DNA of 64,000 nt from Eutreptiella sp. 'Long Island Sound 2002' (lineage: Eukaryota; Euglenozoa; Euglenophyceae; Eutreptiales; Eutreptiaceae): the NCBI GenBank assembly GCA_964036045.1, contig OZ038382.1:107840578-107904577 (forward strand), given 5' to 3'. The notes below the pieces were generated by a model. That model saw only the letters and a list, made by a program, of their open reading frames with translations, did not search any database and was not told the DNA's origin. Positions 11,755 through 24,708 of the stretch are shown here, piece after piece. The position numbers were made by a program, and so were the translations under genes. The stretch's first letter is position 1. The number at the start of each line of letters is the position of its first letter.

Positions 11755-14700
11755 ACCTAACCCTAATCAAGACTGAATATTGGGACCGAGCTAGTGGGGG
11801 AGGGAACATTAGCTATGACTGGTGAGGGACATCAAGAATGATTCACGCATTGATGGCTCTTGACAAAGTGAAATTAGCTTGCAAGTGAACCCCATTACCA
11901 CGAGGCCCACTTTCAAGGTTTTTTGGGCTTCTGGGGGGCCAAAATGCCCCAAAATGGGCTCAAAATGGGCTCATTTCACCCGTTTGTGCACCCCAAATGG
12001 TCTAGGATGAGGTTTGGAAAAATGCGTTTTTGACCCATTTTTGACCCTTTTTTGGTCCCAGAACAGCCCATTTTCAAGGCATTTTGGGGATTTTCGGAGG
12101 ACCAAAATGGGCCACCACAAGCTCAAAACGGTCCAAAAACACTTGTTTTAGCGTCGCAGATGGTCTAGGATCATTTTCGAGAAAAGTCATCTTTTTGCCC
12201 GTACTGGACCCTGTTGACCCATTTGGGCACCCACCTGTTTGGGCTTAAGCTTGCAGCTTGCCGCAGCCTAGTGGGCCTAGGTATTGGGGTCTAGGCGTCC
12301 GTTTGGGCAATTTCGAGGGGTGGAAACCACAAAAAGTGGGGGGTTGCGGGTGGAGCAGGTGCCCTCGGAATCGCATTTTGAGCCATGTAGCCAAAGATAT
12401 GGCCTATTCTTGGTTTGTGGCTGTCGGCATTTGGAGCTTCTCGGGGCCTTTTTGGGGTGTTTCCGGGACATATCATGGAGTTAGAGGGCCGCAAAGAGCT
12501 CGTTGACACGGGGAAGTCAAGCCGCACGTGCAGTGTACCCACCGTTTCCCTTGGTTTGGCCGTTTTGAATGTGTTCTAGGGCTTTTTTGGCCCAAAAAAT
12601 GGCTGTTTTTGGCCCCAAACTGCAGTTTTTGAAACAGAGGTCCGCCACTTGCGAATGCCGTTCCCAGCCGCCACCGTTGAGTTCCTTGCTCAAACTTTGT
12701 GTGATTGTACTTCCCACCCATAGGTATCATCCACCAAAATTTCACCCGAATCTAAAGCACCACGACGGAAGTCTGATTTTTACCCATTTCGCGCGTGCTG
12801 CTGCTTGCTGCTTGCTGCTTGCTTGCTGCTGCTGCTGCTGCTGCTGCTGCTAAACCTGGTAGGTCCAACCTAGACACTAAAAAGGGTTATAAAACCAAGA
12901 CTGGTTCCACCAGCTCGGTGACCCTAACCCTAATCAAGACTGAATATTGGGACCGAGCTGGTGGGGGAGGGAACATTAGCTACGACTGGTGAGGGACATC
13001 AAGAATGATTCACGCATTGATGGCTCTTGACAAAGTGGAATCAGCTTGCAAGTGAACCCCATTACCACGAGGCCCACTTTCAAGGCTTTTTGGGCTTCTG
13101 AGGGGCCAAAATGCCCCAAAATGGGCTCAAAATGGGCTCTTTTCACCCGTTTGTGCACCCCAAATGGTCTAGGATGAGGTTTGGAAAAATGCGTTTTTGA
13201 CCCATTTTTGACCCTTTTTTGGTCCCAGAACAGCCCATTTTCAAGGCATTTTGGGGATTTTCGGAGGACCAAAATGGGCCACCACAAGCTCAAAACGGTC
13301 CAAAAACACTTGTTTTAGCGTCGCAGATGGTCTAGGATCATTTTTGAGAAAAGTCATCTTTTTGCCCGTACTGGACCCTGTTGACCCATTTGGGCACCCA
13401 CCTGTTTGGGCTTAAGCTTGCAGCTTGCCGCAGCCTAGTGGGCCTAGGTATTGGGGTCTAGGCGTCCGTTTGGGCAATTTCGAGGGGTGGAAACCACAAA
13501 AAGTGGGGGGTTGCGGGTGGAGCAGGTGCCCTCGGAATCGCATTTTGAGCCATGTAGCCAAAGATATGGCCTATTCTTGGTTTGTGGCTGTCGGCATTTG
13601 GAGCTTCTCGGGGCCTTTTTGGGGTGTTTCCGGGACATATCATGGAGTTAGAGGGCCGCAAAGAGCTCGTTGACACGGGGAAGTCAAGCCGCACGTGCAG
13701 TGTACCCACCGTTTCCCTTGGTTTGGCCGTTTTGAATGTGTTCTAGGGCTTTTTTGGCCCAAAAATGGCTGTTTTTGGCCCCAAACTGCAGTTTTTGAAA
13801 CAGAGGTCCGCCACTTGCGAATGCCGTTCCCAGCCGCCACCGTTGAGTTCCTTGCTCAAACTTTGTGTGATTGTACTTCCCACCCATAGGTATCATCCAC
13901 CAAAATTTCACCCGAATCTAAAGCACCACAACGGAAGTCTGATTTTTACCCATTTCGCGCGTGCTGCTGCTTGCTGCTTGCTGCTTGCTTGCTGCTGCTG
14001 CTGCTGCTGCTGCTGCTAAACCTGGTAGGTCCAACCTAGACACTAAAAAGGGTTATAAAACCAAGACTGGTTCCACCAGCTCGGTGACCCTAACCCTAAT
14101 CAAGACTGAATATTGGGACCGAGCTGGTGGGGGAGGGAACATTAGCTACGACTGGTGAGGGACATCAAGAATGATTCACGCATTGATGGCTCTTGACAAA
14201 GTGGAATCAGCTTGCAAGTGAACCCCATTACCACGAGGCCCACTTTCAAGGCTTTTTGGGCTTCTGAGGGGCCAAAATGCCCCAAAATGGGCTCAAAATG
14301 GGCTCTTTTCACCCGTTTGTGCACCCCAAATGGTCTAGGATGAGGTTTGGAAAAATGCGTTTTTGACCCATTTTTGACCCTTTTTTGGTCCCAGAACAGC
14401 CCATTTTCAAGGCATTTTGGGGATTTTCGGAGGACCAAAATGGGCCACCACAAGCTCAAAACGGTCCAAAAACACTTGTTTTAGCGTCGCAGATGGTCTA
14501 GGATCATTTTTGAGAAAAGTCATCTTTTTGCCCGTACTGGACCCTGTTGACCCATTTGGGCACCCACCTGTTTGGGCTTAAGCTTGCAGCTTGCCGCAGC
14601 CTAGTGGGCCTAGGTATTGGGGTCTAGGCGTCCGTTTGGGCAATTTCGAGGGGTGGAAACCACAAAAAGTGGGGGGTTGCGGGTGGAGCAGGTGCCCTCG

Positions 14701-17700
14701 GAATCGCATTTTGAGCCATGTAGCCAAAGATATGGCCTATTCTTGGTTTGTGGCTGTCGGCATTTGGAGCTTCTCGGGGCCTTTTTGGGGTGTTTCCGGG
14801 ACATATCATGGAGTTAGAGGGCCGCAAAGAGCTCGTTGACACGGGGAAGTCAAGCCGCGCGTGCAGTGTACCCACCGTTTCCCTTGGTTTGGCCGTTTTG
14901 AATGTGTTCTAGGGCTTTTTTGGCCCAAAAATGGCTGTTTTTGGCCCCAAACTGCAGTTTTTGAAACAGAGGTCCGCCACTTGCGAATGCCGTTCCCAGC
15001 CGCCACCGTTGAGTTCCTTGCTCAAACTTTGTGTGATTGTACTTCCCACCCATAGGTATCATCCACCAAAATTTCACCCGAATCTAAAGCACCACAACGG
15101 AAGTCTGATTTATACCCATTTCGCGCGTGCTGCTGCTTGCTGCTTGCCTGCTGCTGCTGCTGCTGCTGCTGCTGCTAAACCTGGTAGGTCCAACCTAGAC
15201 ACTAAAAAGGGTTATAAAACCAAGACTGGTTCCACCACCTCGGTGACCCTAACCCTAATCAAGACTGAATATTGGGACCGAGCTGGTGGGGGAGGGAACA
15301 TTAGCTATGACTGGTGAGGGACATCAAGAATGATTCACGCATTGATGGCTCTTGACAAAGTGGAATCAGCTTGCAAGTGAACCCCATTACCACGAGGCCT
15401 ACTTTCAAGGCTTTTTGGGCTTCTGAGGGGCCAAAATGCCCCAAAATGGGCTCAAAATGGGCTCTTTTCACCCGTTTGTGCACCCCAAATGGTCCAGGAT
15501 GAGGTTTGGAAAAATGCGTTTTTGACCCATTTTTGACCCTTTTTTGGTCCCAAAACAGCCCATTTTCAAGGCATTTTGGGGGTTTTCGGAGGACCAAAAT
15601 GGGCCACCACAAGCTCAAAACGGTCCAAAAACACTTGTTTTAGCGTCGCAGATGGTCTAGGATCATTTTTGAGAAAAGTCATCTTTTTGCCCGTACTGGA
15701 CCCTGTTGACCCATTTGGGCACCCACCTTGTTGGGCTTAAGCTTGCAGCTTGCCGCAGCCCAGTGGGCCTAGGTATTGGGGTCTAGGTGTCCGTTTGGGC
15801 AATTTCGAGGGGTGGAAACCACAAAAGTGGGGGGTTGCGGGTGGAGCAGGTGCCCTCGGAATCACATTTTGAGCCATGTAGCGAAAGATATGGCCTATTC
15901 TTGGTTTGTGGCTGTCGGCATTTGGAGCTTCTGGGGGCCTTTTTGGGGTGTTTCCAGGACATATCATGGAGTTAGAGGGCCGCAAAGAGCTCGTTGACAC
16001 GGGGAAGTCAAGCCGCACGTGCAGTGTACCCACCGTTTCCCTTGGTTTGGCCGTTTTGAATGTGTTCTAGGGCTTTTTTGGCCCAAAAATGGCTGTTTTT
16101 GGCCCCAAACTGCAGTTTTTGAAACAGAGGTCCGCCACTTGCGAATGCCGTTCCCAGCCGCCACCGTTGAGTTCCTTGCTCAAACTTTGTGTGATTGTAC
16201 TTCCCACCCATAGGTATCATCCACCAAAATTTCACCCGAATCTAAAGCACCACGACGGAAGTCTGATTTTTACCCATTTCGCGCGTGCTGCTGCTTGCTG
16301 CTTGCTGCTTGCTTGCTGCTGCTGCTGCTGCTGCTGCTGCTAACCTGGTAGGTCCAACCTAGACACTAAAAAGGGTTATAAAACCAAGACTGGTTCCACC
16401 AGCTCGGTGACCCTAACCCTAATCAAGACTGAATATTGGGACCGAGCTGGTGGGGGAGGGAACATTAGCTATGACTGGTGAGGGACATCAAGAATGATTC
16501 ACGCATTGATGGCTCTTGACAAAGTGGAATCAGCTTGCAAGTGAACCCCATTACCACGAGGCCTACTTTCAAGGCTTTTTGGGCTTCTGAGGGGCCAAAA
16601 TGCCCCAAAATGGGCTCAAAATGGGCTCTTTTCACCCGTTTGTGCACCCCAAATGGTCCAGGATGAGGTTTGGAAAAATGCGTTTTTGACCCATTTTTGA
16701 CCCTTTTTTGGTCCCAAAACAGCCCATTTTCAAGGCATTTTGGGGGTTTTCGGAGGACCAAAATGGGCCACCACAAGCTCAAAACGGTCCAAAAACACTT
16801 GTTTTAGCGTCGCAGATGGTCTAGGATCATTTTTGAGAAAAGTCATCTTTTTGCCCGTACTGGACCCTGTTGACCCATTTGGGCACCCACCTTGTTGGGC
16901 TTAAGCTTGCAGCTTGCCGCAGCCCAGTGGGCCTAGGTATTGGGGTCTAGGCGTCCGTTTGGGCAATTTCGAGGGGTGGAAACCACAAAAAGTGGGGGGT
17001 TGCGGGTGGAGCAGGTGCCCTCGGAATCGCATTTTGAGCCATGTAGCGAAAGATATGGCCTATTCTTGGTTTGTGGCTGTCGGCATTTGGGAGCTTCTGG
17101 GGGCCTTTTTGGGGTGTTTCCAGGACATATCATGGAGTTAGAGGGCCGCAAAGAGCTCGTTGACACGGGGAAGTCAAGCCGCACATGCAGTGTACCCACC
17201 GTTTCCCTTGGTTTGGCCGTTTTGAATGTGTTCCGGGGCTTCTTTGGCCCAAAAAATGGCTGCTTTTGGCCCTAAACTGCAGTTTTTGAAACTGAGGTCC
17301 GCCACTTGCGAATGCCGTTCCCAGCCGCCACCGTTAAGTTTCTTGCTCAAACTTTGTGTGATTGTACTTCCCACCCATAGGTATCATCCACCAAAATTTC
17401 ACGCAATCTGAAGCCCCACGACGGAGTTCTGATTTTTACCCATTTCGCGCGTGCTGCTGCTTGCTGCTTGCTGCTTGCTACTTGAACCTGGTAGGTCCAC
17501 CCTAGACACTAAAAAGGGTTATAAAACCAAGACTGGTTCCACCAGCTCGGTGACCATGACCCTAATCAAGACTGAATATTGGGACCGAGCTGTTGGGGGT
17601 GGGAACATCAGCTATGACTGGTGAGGGGACATCAAGAATGATTCACACATTGATGGCTCTTGACAAAGTGAAATCAGCTGCAGTGAACCCCATCACCACG

Positions 17701-19580
17701 TGGCCCACTTTCAAGGCTTTTTGGATTTCTGAGGGGCCAAAATTGGCCCAAAATGGGGCCAAAACGGGCTCATTTCACCCGTTTGTGCACCCCAAATGGT
17801 CTAGGATGAGGTTTGGAAAAATGCGTTTTTGACCCTTTTTTGACCCATTTTTGGGTCCCAAAACAGCCCATTTTCAGGGCATTTTGGATTTTCGGAGGAC
17901 CAAAATGGGCCACCACAAGCTCAAAACGGTCCAAAAACACTTGTTCTAGCGTCACGCATGGTCTAGGATCATTTTTTGAGAAACGACATCTTTTTGCCCC
18001 TACTGGACCCTGTTGACCCATTTGGGCACCCACTTGTTTGGGCGTGAGCTTGCAGCTTGCTGCAGCCTACCGGGCCTAGGTATTGGGGTCTAGGCGTCCG
18101 TTTGGGCAATTCTGAGGGGTGGCAACCACAAAAAGTGGGGGGTTGCGGGTGGATTAGGTGCCCCCGGAATCACATTTTGAGCCATGCAGCCAAAGATATG
18201 GCCTATTCTTGGTTTGTGGCCGTCAGCATTTGGAACTTCTGGGGGCCTTTTTGGGCTATTTCCGGGACATATCATGGAGTTAGAGGGCCGCAAAGAGCTC
18301 GTTGACACGGGGAAGTCAAGCGGCACGTGGAGTGTCCCGCCCGTCTCCCTTCGTTTGGCTGTTTTGAATGTGCCCGGGCTTTTTTGGCCCAAAAATGGCT
18401 GTTTTTGGCCCTAAACTGCAGCTTTTGAACCGAGGTCTGCCACTTGCGAATGCCGTTCCCAGCCGCCACCGTTGAGTTCCTTGCTCAAACTTTGTGTGAT
18501 TGTACTTCACACCCATAGGTATCATCCACCAAAATTTCAGCCGAATCTGAAGCACCACGACGGAGGTCTGATTTTTACCCATTTCGCGCGTGCTGCTGCT
18601 TGGTGCTGCCGCTGCTGCTCCTAAACCTGGTAGGTCCACCCTAGACATTAAAAAGGGTTATAAAACCAAGACTAGTTCCACCAGCTCCGTGACCCTAATC
18701 AAGACTGAATATTGGGACCGAGCTGGTGGGGGAGGGAACATTAGCTATGACTGGTGAGGGACATCAAGAATGATTCACACATTGATGGCTCTTGACAAAA
18801 TGAAATTAGCTTGCAAGTGAACCCCATCCCCACGAGGCCCACTTTCAAGGCCTTTTGGACTTCTAAGGGGCCAAAATGCCCCAAAATGGGTTCAAAATGG
18901 GCTCATTTTACCCGTTTGTGCACCCCAAATGGTCTCGGGATGAGGTTTGGAAAAATGCGTTTTTGACCCATTTTTGACTCATTTTTGGTCCAAAACAGCC
19001 CATTTTCAAGGCATTTTGGGATTTTCGGAGGACCAAAATGGGCCACCACAAGCTCAAAATAGTCCAAAAACTCTTGTTTTAGCGTCGCACATGGTCTAGG
19101 ATCTTTTTTTGAGAAAAGTCATCTTTTTGCCCCTACTGGACCCTGTTAACCCATTTGGGCTCCCACCTTGTTGGGCTTGAGCTTGCAGCTTGCAGCCTAC
19201 TGGGCCTAGGTATTGGGGTCTAGGCGTCCGTTTGGGCAGTTCTGAGGGGTGGAAACCACAACAAGTGGGGGGTTGTGGGTGGAGAAGGTGCCCTCGGAAT
19301 CGCATTTTGAGCCATATAGCCAAAGATATGGCCTATTCCTGGTTTGTGGCTGTCGGCATTTGGAGCTTCTGGGGGCCTTTTTGGGCCGTTTCCGGGACAT
19401 ATCATGGTGTTAGAGGGCCGCAAAGAGCTCGTTGACACGGGGAAGTCAAGCCGCACGTGGAGTGTACCCACCGTTTCCCTTCGCTTGGCCGTTTTGAATG
19501 TGTTCCAGGGCTTTTTTGGCCCAAAAATGGCTGTTTTTGGCCCTAAACTGCAGTTTTTGAAACTGAGGTCCGCCACTTGC
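11755..19580 (+). repeat. Satellite array of about 1.16 kb, seven units
   Basis: Units begin with the motif CCCTAATCAAGACTGAATAT at about 11761, 12926, 14093, 15252, 16416, 17570 and 18695. That gives lengths near 1166, 1166, 1159, 1164, 1150 and 1130. Most units also contain ACCCTAACCCTAA (two telomere-like units), a CTTGCTGCTGCTG microsatellite, a GGGTTATAAAACC box, and a segment rich in CCAAAATGGGC and TTTTTGACCCA. Units 2-4 are almost identical; units 6-7 are clearly diverged, with a shortened CTG tract. The last unit is cut by the assembly gap. Recurrent short frames repeated in every unit are by-products of the tandem structure and not genes. Confidence 0.95.
12801..12851 (+). repeat. 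CTG/GCT trinucleotide microsatellite inside the satellite unit
   Basis: An interrupted CTGCTTGCTGCTTG tract passes into about eight CTG repeats. Equivalent tracts occur near 13966-14018, 15130-15175 and 16295-16341. They shrink in the diverged units at 17450-17485 and 18590-18620, so tract length follows unit age. Confidence 0.9.
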
Positions 19581-19780
19581 NNNNNNNNNNNNNNNNNNNN
19601 NNNNNNNNNNNNNNNNNNNNNNNNNNNNNNNNNNNNNNNNNNNNNNNNNNNNNNNNNNNNNNNNNNNNNNNNNNNNNNNNNNNNNNNNNNNNNNNNNNNN
19701 NNNNNNNNNNNNNNNNNNNNNNNNNNNNNNNNNNNNNNNNNNNNNNNNNNNNNNNNNNNNNNNNNNNNNNNNNNNNNNNN
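19581..19780. other. Assembly gap (200 N)
   Basis: Two hundred Ns interrupt the seventh satellite unit. Sequence resumes with ACCCTAACCCTAGCCCTGGG, a telomere-like motif like the one that opens most units. The true array is therefore probably longer than shown. Confidence 0.99.
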
Positions 19781-20045
19781 ACCCTAACCCTAGCCCTGGG
19801 AGGTAAGCGGAGCCTGTGCCCCCCCCCCCCGCCCCAGAGCTAACCACCAAGGCCTTGTGCCAACCCCCCACCCCCACCCCTAATTGCCCCACCTGGACCC
19901 CCCCCCCACCGACCCTCCCGACTGCCCCCCCCCCATCGCCCCTCCCTGAACCCCCCCCCCCCCATCGCCCCTCCCTGAACCCCCCCCCTCCAATGTTCGC
20001 CCCCCCCCCCCCCCCCCCCGCCCCCCCCCCCCCCCCCCCTGGGGC
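19781..20045. repeat. C-tract-rich low-complexity region
   Basis: Many runs of 6-18 cytosines are separated by short spacers such as CCATCGCCCCTCCCTGAA, which occurs twice. The opposite strand is strongly G-quadruplex-prone. Apparent Pro-rich and Gly-rich frames arise from this composition. Confidence 0.9.
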
Positions 20046-22140
20046 CTTCGGCCCACTTCAACTTGGGGGGAGTCGCGTACAAAAGCGAGGAGACAGCCCC
20101 CCCGTGACTGGAGTTGTTGCACGAACCAGGTCTGTTACTTTAGAGGGTATTGCAAGCAGCTGGTAGGGCAACAGCCCGCAAATTGTGTTTGTCTCTTTCA
20201 TGGCTTCCCAGGCCTGTGACTGTCAAGTACACACGTTCTACTTGCACCCAAGTTGCAGCCATATTTCATGTGGCGTCTGAATGTGGGCAGTTCGTGGCGA
20301 TCAAGTATTGAAGTCAATGGCCAAGGTGTTCCTCACCCATAGGCACCGGCACAAACATCCAGACACCACCAACAATTGCCAGCAACATCAGGAATTGCCA
20401 GCAAACTTCCAGACACCACTAGGGAATACCAGCAAACCTCCAGACAACACCAATTACCAGCAAAGATCCGACCACCGCCAGATATGCATGCAGAAGGCAC
20501 AAGGGAGTGCCCCAAAGCATCCGGAAGGCACCAGGTATTACCATGAACTGTCCAGTAAGTAGTAGGAAGCATCTAGGAAGTAATAGCAAGCCACCAAGCT
20601 CCACCCTACAGCCTTCACAGGACGTTCCAATGTGGACCCTTTTGCTGGGGTAATTGTGCAACTTCCCTGAGTGGTGCATGCGCAGTGCGCAAACGGTGTG
20701 AATACTCCCTATATGCCCTTGTTCACACATGCAATTTCATGAAATGCTCTTTCTTCTCTGTCATATTGGTGTTTCAGTTGGTTTAGCCTTTGGGCATGGC
20801 AAGTCCCACTGCAAAATTGTACGGGCACTATGACTCTCACCACATGGCTGCCCACCTGCTGCATCTTCATATAGGGCCACATGACGCGTTTTATGATCTA
20901 TTTGTATTGTCCTGGGGTGCCTGAAAGCCTTGACCATCTGTTTTGTTGTTAGGCCAGCCAAAATGAGATGACCCCACGGTGTTCACTTGGAGACGAAGGC
21001 AATCGACAAGATTCCATGGCGCCTTGTAAATGCCTGCCCACACTCTGCCTGGAATCCCCTGTCAAGGTCAAGGTCATGGACCCCTGAGCACTGTGTAAAT
21101 TCCAGCCAACCATGCAAGGTGAGCCCAGCTTGGGTCAGACCCTGTCAGATTAGGATTACTCATGATTGATGATGGTCATCAATCTGCGGAGATTTCGCAG
21201 GATAGTTCAAGGTTTAACCTACATAAGCTACACTCGGCAGCCGGGTGGCCGTACATTGATGGCACTAACATTGCAGCTTACTGCTGATGTGCATTGAGTG
21301 CTGGCGTGGTTCCGCGGGCGACCAGCGTTGATCATGCCCAATCTGAATAATTTGTGGCCCCAAATGTATGCAAATCCTACCCCACTAGAGTCCAGGCGGA
21401 GAGGGGAAGGAAGGAGACAGGCCACTGTCATGAGGGGGGACAGAGCAGTGCGATCAGCTTTCCACGGCGCCACAATGGCCACTAATCCTAAACCCCTCTG
21501 CGATATCCAATGACTGCATCACTTTGCAGGCGATTTTTTTTGTGGGTTGCAATGGCATGTGCCACCCCTGCGTCTTGGTGGTGCGCCTGACTGTCCCGTG
21601 CCCCCGAAATCTGAGTACGTCCTCACCCTGACCCAGATTGCAGGTTGGACTCCAGCCAGTCATCATTTTTTCCAATGCCTGTGAGTGCGGTACAGTTCCC
21701 CGGGTTGTGTACCGTTTAGTACCCCGCACTTGGGACTGTTGACAAGCACTGAGCGATGTGACCACTGAGCAAAATAGCCAATTGCCCCGAGCTCTAACTT
21801 TACACCTTGCCCTTCCTTGAAACCAATCTGTCTTCTGCTTTCAGCATGCCCCAAGGAGTCCCATGCCTGTAGCCCGCAATCACTGCCGTTGGACAGCCCT
21901 GCATCCTGGCTGTGGTCAGCCTTCAACAACGGAACAAATAGCGGCTCTGGTTTCGCCCTTCAGCTTGTTGTACCTGTGTGCATGTCTCAGGAAACATGAG
22001 AGGGCAAGAGGGGCGTGCAGAACTGAACAGGGGTGGATATAATGGTGACGACATTAGCAACGTGGGGGTTGCGGGCGGGGGGTCCTGGGCCAGGAGGGTG
22101 TGATGACGAAACGACAATTATGATTCCTCTTTTTTTGCTT
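20046..22140. other. No supportable gene
   Basis: Mixed-composition DNA. A loose repeat of CAGACACCA / CAGCAAAC / CCAGACAACACC occurs at 20355-20460. I see no coding frame with convincing composition and no RNA gene. A polypyrimidine tract ending in TTTGCTTTGCAG at 22134-22145 resembles a 3' splice site and leads into the possible exon below. Confidence 0.5.
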
Positions 22141-22145
22141 TGCAG

Positions 22146-22354
22146 GTATATCTGCTGGCAGACAATTTTGCCATGGACCCTGCTGAATGGGCAAAGAGTT
22201 CTGGCCAAATGTGTGAAGACATGATTGTGCTGGACTCAGAAATGCTACAAGTGCATTGCCCTGTGTTAGATATTCCCAGGGACAGGGTTGATGAATGCAG
22301 GATTGGTCCACAAAACCCATCTTTCGAAAATGGCCCTGGTGGTCTGGCACCTTA
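22146..22354 (+). CDS. Possible exon of an unrecognised gene
   Basis: After the 3' splice-like TTTTTTTGCTTTGCAG the frame reads VYLLADNFAMDPAEW, then mixed residues including MIVLDSEMLQVHCPVLDIPRD. The composition is clearly protein-like. It ends at TAA 22353-22355, one codon before a TGA. The last residues overlap a 5S-like segment on the other strand, so the 3' part may be insertion-derived. No upstream exon was found. The protein family is unknown. Confidence 0.35.
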
Positions 22355-22428
22355 ATACTGAGCGGGCCTAATCAGGCTTAGCTTCTGAAATCAGGCAGGG
22401 CCACGGGCCCTCACCACAGTGGCACTGT
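22334..22428 (-). ncRNA. 5S rRNA-like element (pseudogene or 5S-derived SINE)
   Basis: Read on the minus strand, the order CCTGATTTCAGAAGCTAAGC, then GGCCCGCTCAGTATTAAGG, then CCAGACC follows the 5S rRNA internal promoter: the box-A core AGCTAAGC, the GGCC-TAGTACT region, and a box-C-like GGTGCCAGACC. Several promoter bases differ from typical eukaryotic 5S (TATTAAGG where TACTTGG is usual). The element is single and not in an array. It is therefore more likely a degenerate copy or the 5S-derived head of a SINE than a working gene. Confidence 0.5.
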
Positions 22429-22439
22429 TTTGTATACTT

Positions 22440-23345
22440 ATGGTCTAAGAACCTATGTGAGCTGACCAAATGTGGTTGGCACTCACCGGTCCAGCCGACG
22501 GAGCAATCGTAATGGTAATCGCTGTCAGGGGGGTGACCCCCCCTCCCCACTTATCCAACCCTGGAACTGAACCGGTGGTGAGGCGAGGTGTACAGTGGAG
22601 CCTGGCGGATGACAAGGGGGGGGGGGCTGCATGTGTGGACCCGTGCAGCGGAGTGCCCACAGGTCCACAAATGTGGGGAAGAGGCGGTATGGGTATGGGT
22701 ATGGATAGAGCCCTTTCCCCCGCGCCAGCCGTTCGATGTAAGCTCCGGTGGCGCTAGCTGCCTCTCCGGACTCGTGAGGCCAACATGACCGCTATTGCCA
22801 TAGCCGCAGCAGGGGTAAAATGGTTGTGCGGAGCGCTGGCTGTGTTGTTTCATAGCGGCTGTCACCGGGGGTTCGGCTCCACATGTGACTACCGGGGTCA
22901 TCCACTAGACATGCTGCAATCGGCCCTTAGGGCACTGAACGTTGCTGCCCATACACATCTACATCTGCATCTCATCAACTGGCTCCACCAAACACCGGGG
23001 AGAGTGGCCCCAATTCGGTTTGCGTGCTCCGCGCTCTGGTGGCTCTAGTTGCACCATGGGGGCCGATTCTGGTCGGGACCCGACCCCAAAGGGGGGGGGG
23101 ACCCCCTCTACGGACCCCAAAATTGTCGTATGGAACAATGTGCTTTGTCGGCGCCGGAGATTTTGTGTTAGGCATACGGCGAGGGGGAATTTTTTTTGTT
23201 CGACCCTATGTGTCTATGCTCCAAATACTCAGAATTTCGTGGAGAAGTCAAAAATGGCCGAAAAGCACAAAAAAGGATTTTGACCCTGACCCGGCCTCCG
23301 GGTCGGACCTTGGCTGATGGGAGCCTGTTTGAGCGTTTTTTTTTG
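22440..23345. other. No supportable gene
   Basis: GC-rich DNA with G-runs at 22616-22626 and 23090-23100 and a (GGGTAT)n-like patch at 22689-22705. No coding frame or RNA gene is convincing. Confidence 0.5.
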
Positions 23346-23346
23346 T

Positions 23347-23505
23347 TAAGGTCCCCCGCTTTGAAGCGGTGGGGACCCCCAAGGCGGCAGGGGTTATGTA
23401 GCTATGTTGCCCACTTGTGGGCTACCTCTGATTTTGTCCCCCCGCTATGAAGCGGTGGGGATCCCCCAGGCGGCAAGGGTTATGTAGCCACCTTACCCAC
23501 GTGCT
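23347..23505 (-). repeat. Two isolated units of the 85-bp satellite
   Basis: GAAGCGGTGGGGACCCCC, then GGCGGCAGGGGTTATGTAGC, then TTGCCCACTTGTGGGC occurs twice in tandem here. The orientation matches the first units at 58.17-58.39 kb and is opposite to the main array. It is the same sequence family, 35 kb away from the array. Confidence 0.9.
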
Positions 23506-23509
23506 CGCC

Positions 23510-24705
23510 CCAAGACTACCGGCAAGAGGGCACGCGACGAGTGGGAGGATGATTCCGATGCTTGAGGCCCCCCCCCTCCCTTCGCTTCTGTATATATATG
23601 TCTGTGGTTTGTGACAAGGGAAAGGGACACTATTTGACGGCCAGTGGATACCGGCATAACCCGTTTTGCATGCACGGTTACTAAGAGCACTGCAACGACC
23701 ATGCGTCGGTAACCGGGTTCCACATGGGGGGAGAGAGAGCTCACCCAAGGCAGCCTAAGAGACATTCGATAGCCTTTGGGCGAACTCAAGGCAACATTAA
23801 GTACTGCGCTGAAAGTGCTGCAGTGCAGCAAAACAATCATGAGCTATGACCGGTCACAATGCGTCTTGTTAGCTTTGTCTGTTTGCGCACTTGGACGGGG
23901 CCTGACGGAAAAGGTGCTGGGTTTGGGTCAACGAAGAGGGGGGGGTGGGGTCTCCCCGCCCTTCGGAGAGGGCCGGGGTCCCCCCCCCCCTACAGCCCCC
24001 CAAACTGTCGAACACCCCTCGAGGTCACACATTGGCTGGTGGCGGCCCCAGTGAGTTGCACGCTGTGTGGCTTAGCACCGCCCGCACATCATATACCATC
24101 TCCCTCTTCCACCTGCAGTGGGCTCCAAGTCGTAGTCGCGACATACTCGCTGCATGGTCCACAGCAGGAAAACCAGTGCGGACTCCGTTAAAGTAACCGA
24201 CAGCGTGTCATCACCCTAGTGGTATTGTGTACTTCCAGGTTTCAACAGCAACACGTGTCGGTCATGTGAAACCGTGGCCAGCATAATAGCCCATCAGCCG
24301 CCAATGGCTGCTCGCCGTGTGTCGGACAGAACAATTGGCAGAGCTCGGGGACTAGCCACACACACTTGCACCATAGAGCCGAATGTCATGGGCTCAAGCC
24401 ATGGCAAAGGAAAAGCAAGCACACCATGCAAGGTCAGTGCATAGGTAGGTAGAGTATGGAGGACCAGGAGAGAGAGGACTGAGGCTGGTCGGCAGGTTGT
24501 CCCTGGTGGCATCTGCAGGCATGGGAGGATCTGAATGTGACTCCGGAATGCACAGCGGTACCTGGGCCCACTAGTGAAGAACTTGTTGCTGTGCCGGTGT
24601 CACATCAGCCAACGCTTTGACTTCTTGTTCCTCGGACAGCGGCCAAACTAGTGCTCCATCACCCTCCCAGTGCCATAGGCCACTAGTTGTCACGCTTAGC
24701 CGCTT
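23510..24705. other. No supportable gene
   Basis: Intergenic DNA with C-runs (23569-23578, 23982-23991) and a G-run (23938-23947). Frames here lack protein-like composition. Nothing else is recognised. Confidence 0.5.
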
Positions 24706-24708
24706 GAG

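Noticed and set aside
11690-11775. Chromosome end (true telomere)
   Set aside because: Only a few CCCTAA-like units, embedded in satellite with sequence on both sides.
12258-19435. Families of 60-130-codon frames repeated in every satellite unit
   Set aside because: They recur on both strands at the satellite period and lack independent coding features.
19816-20166. Pro-rich frame and opposite Gly-rich frame
   Set aside because: Generated by C-tracts.
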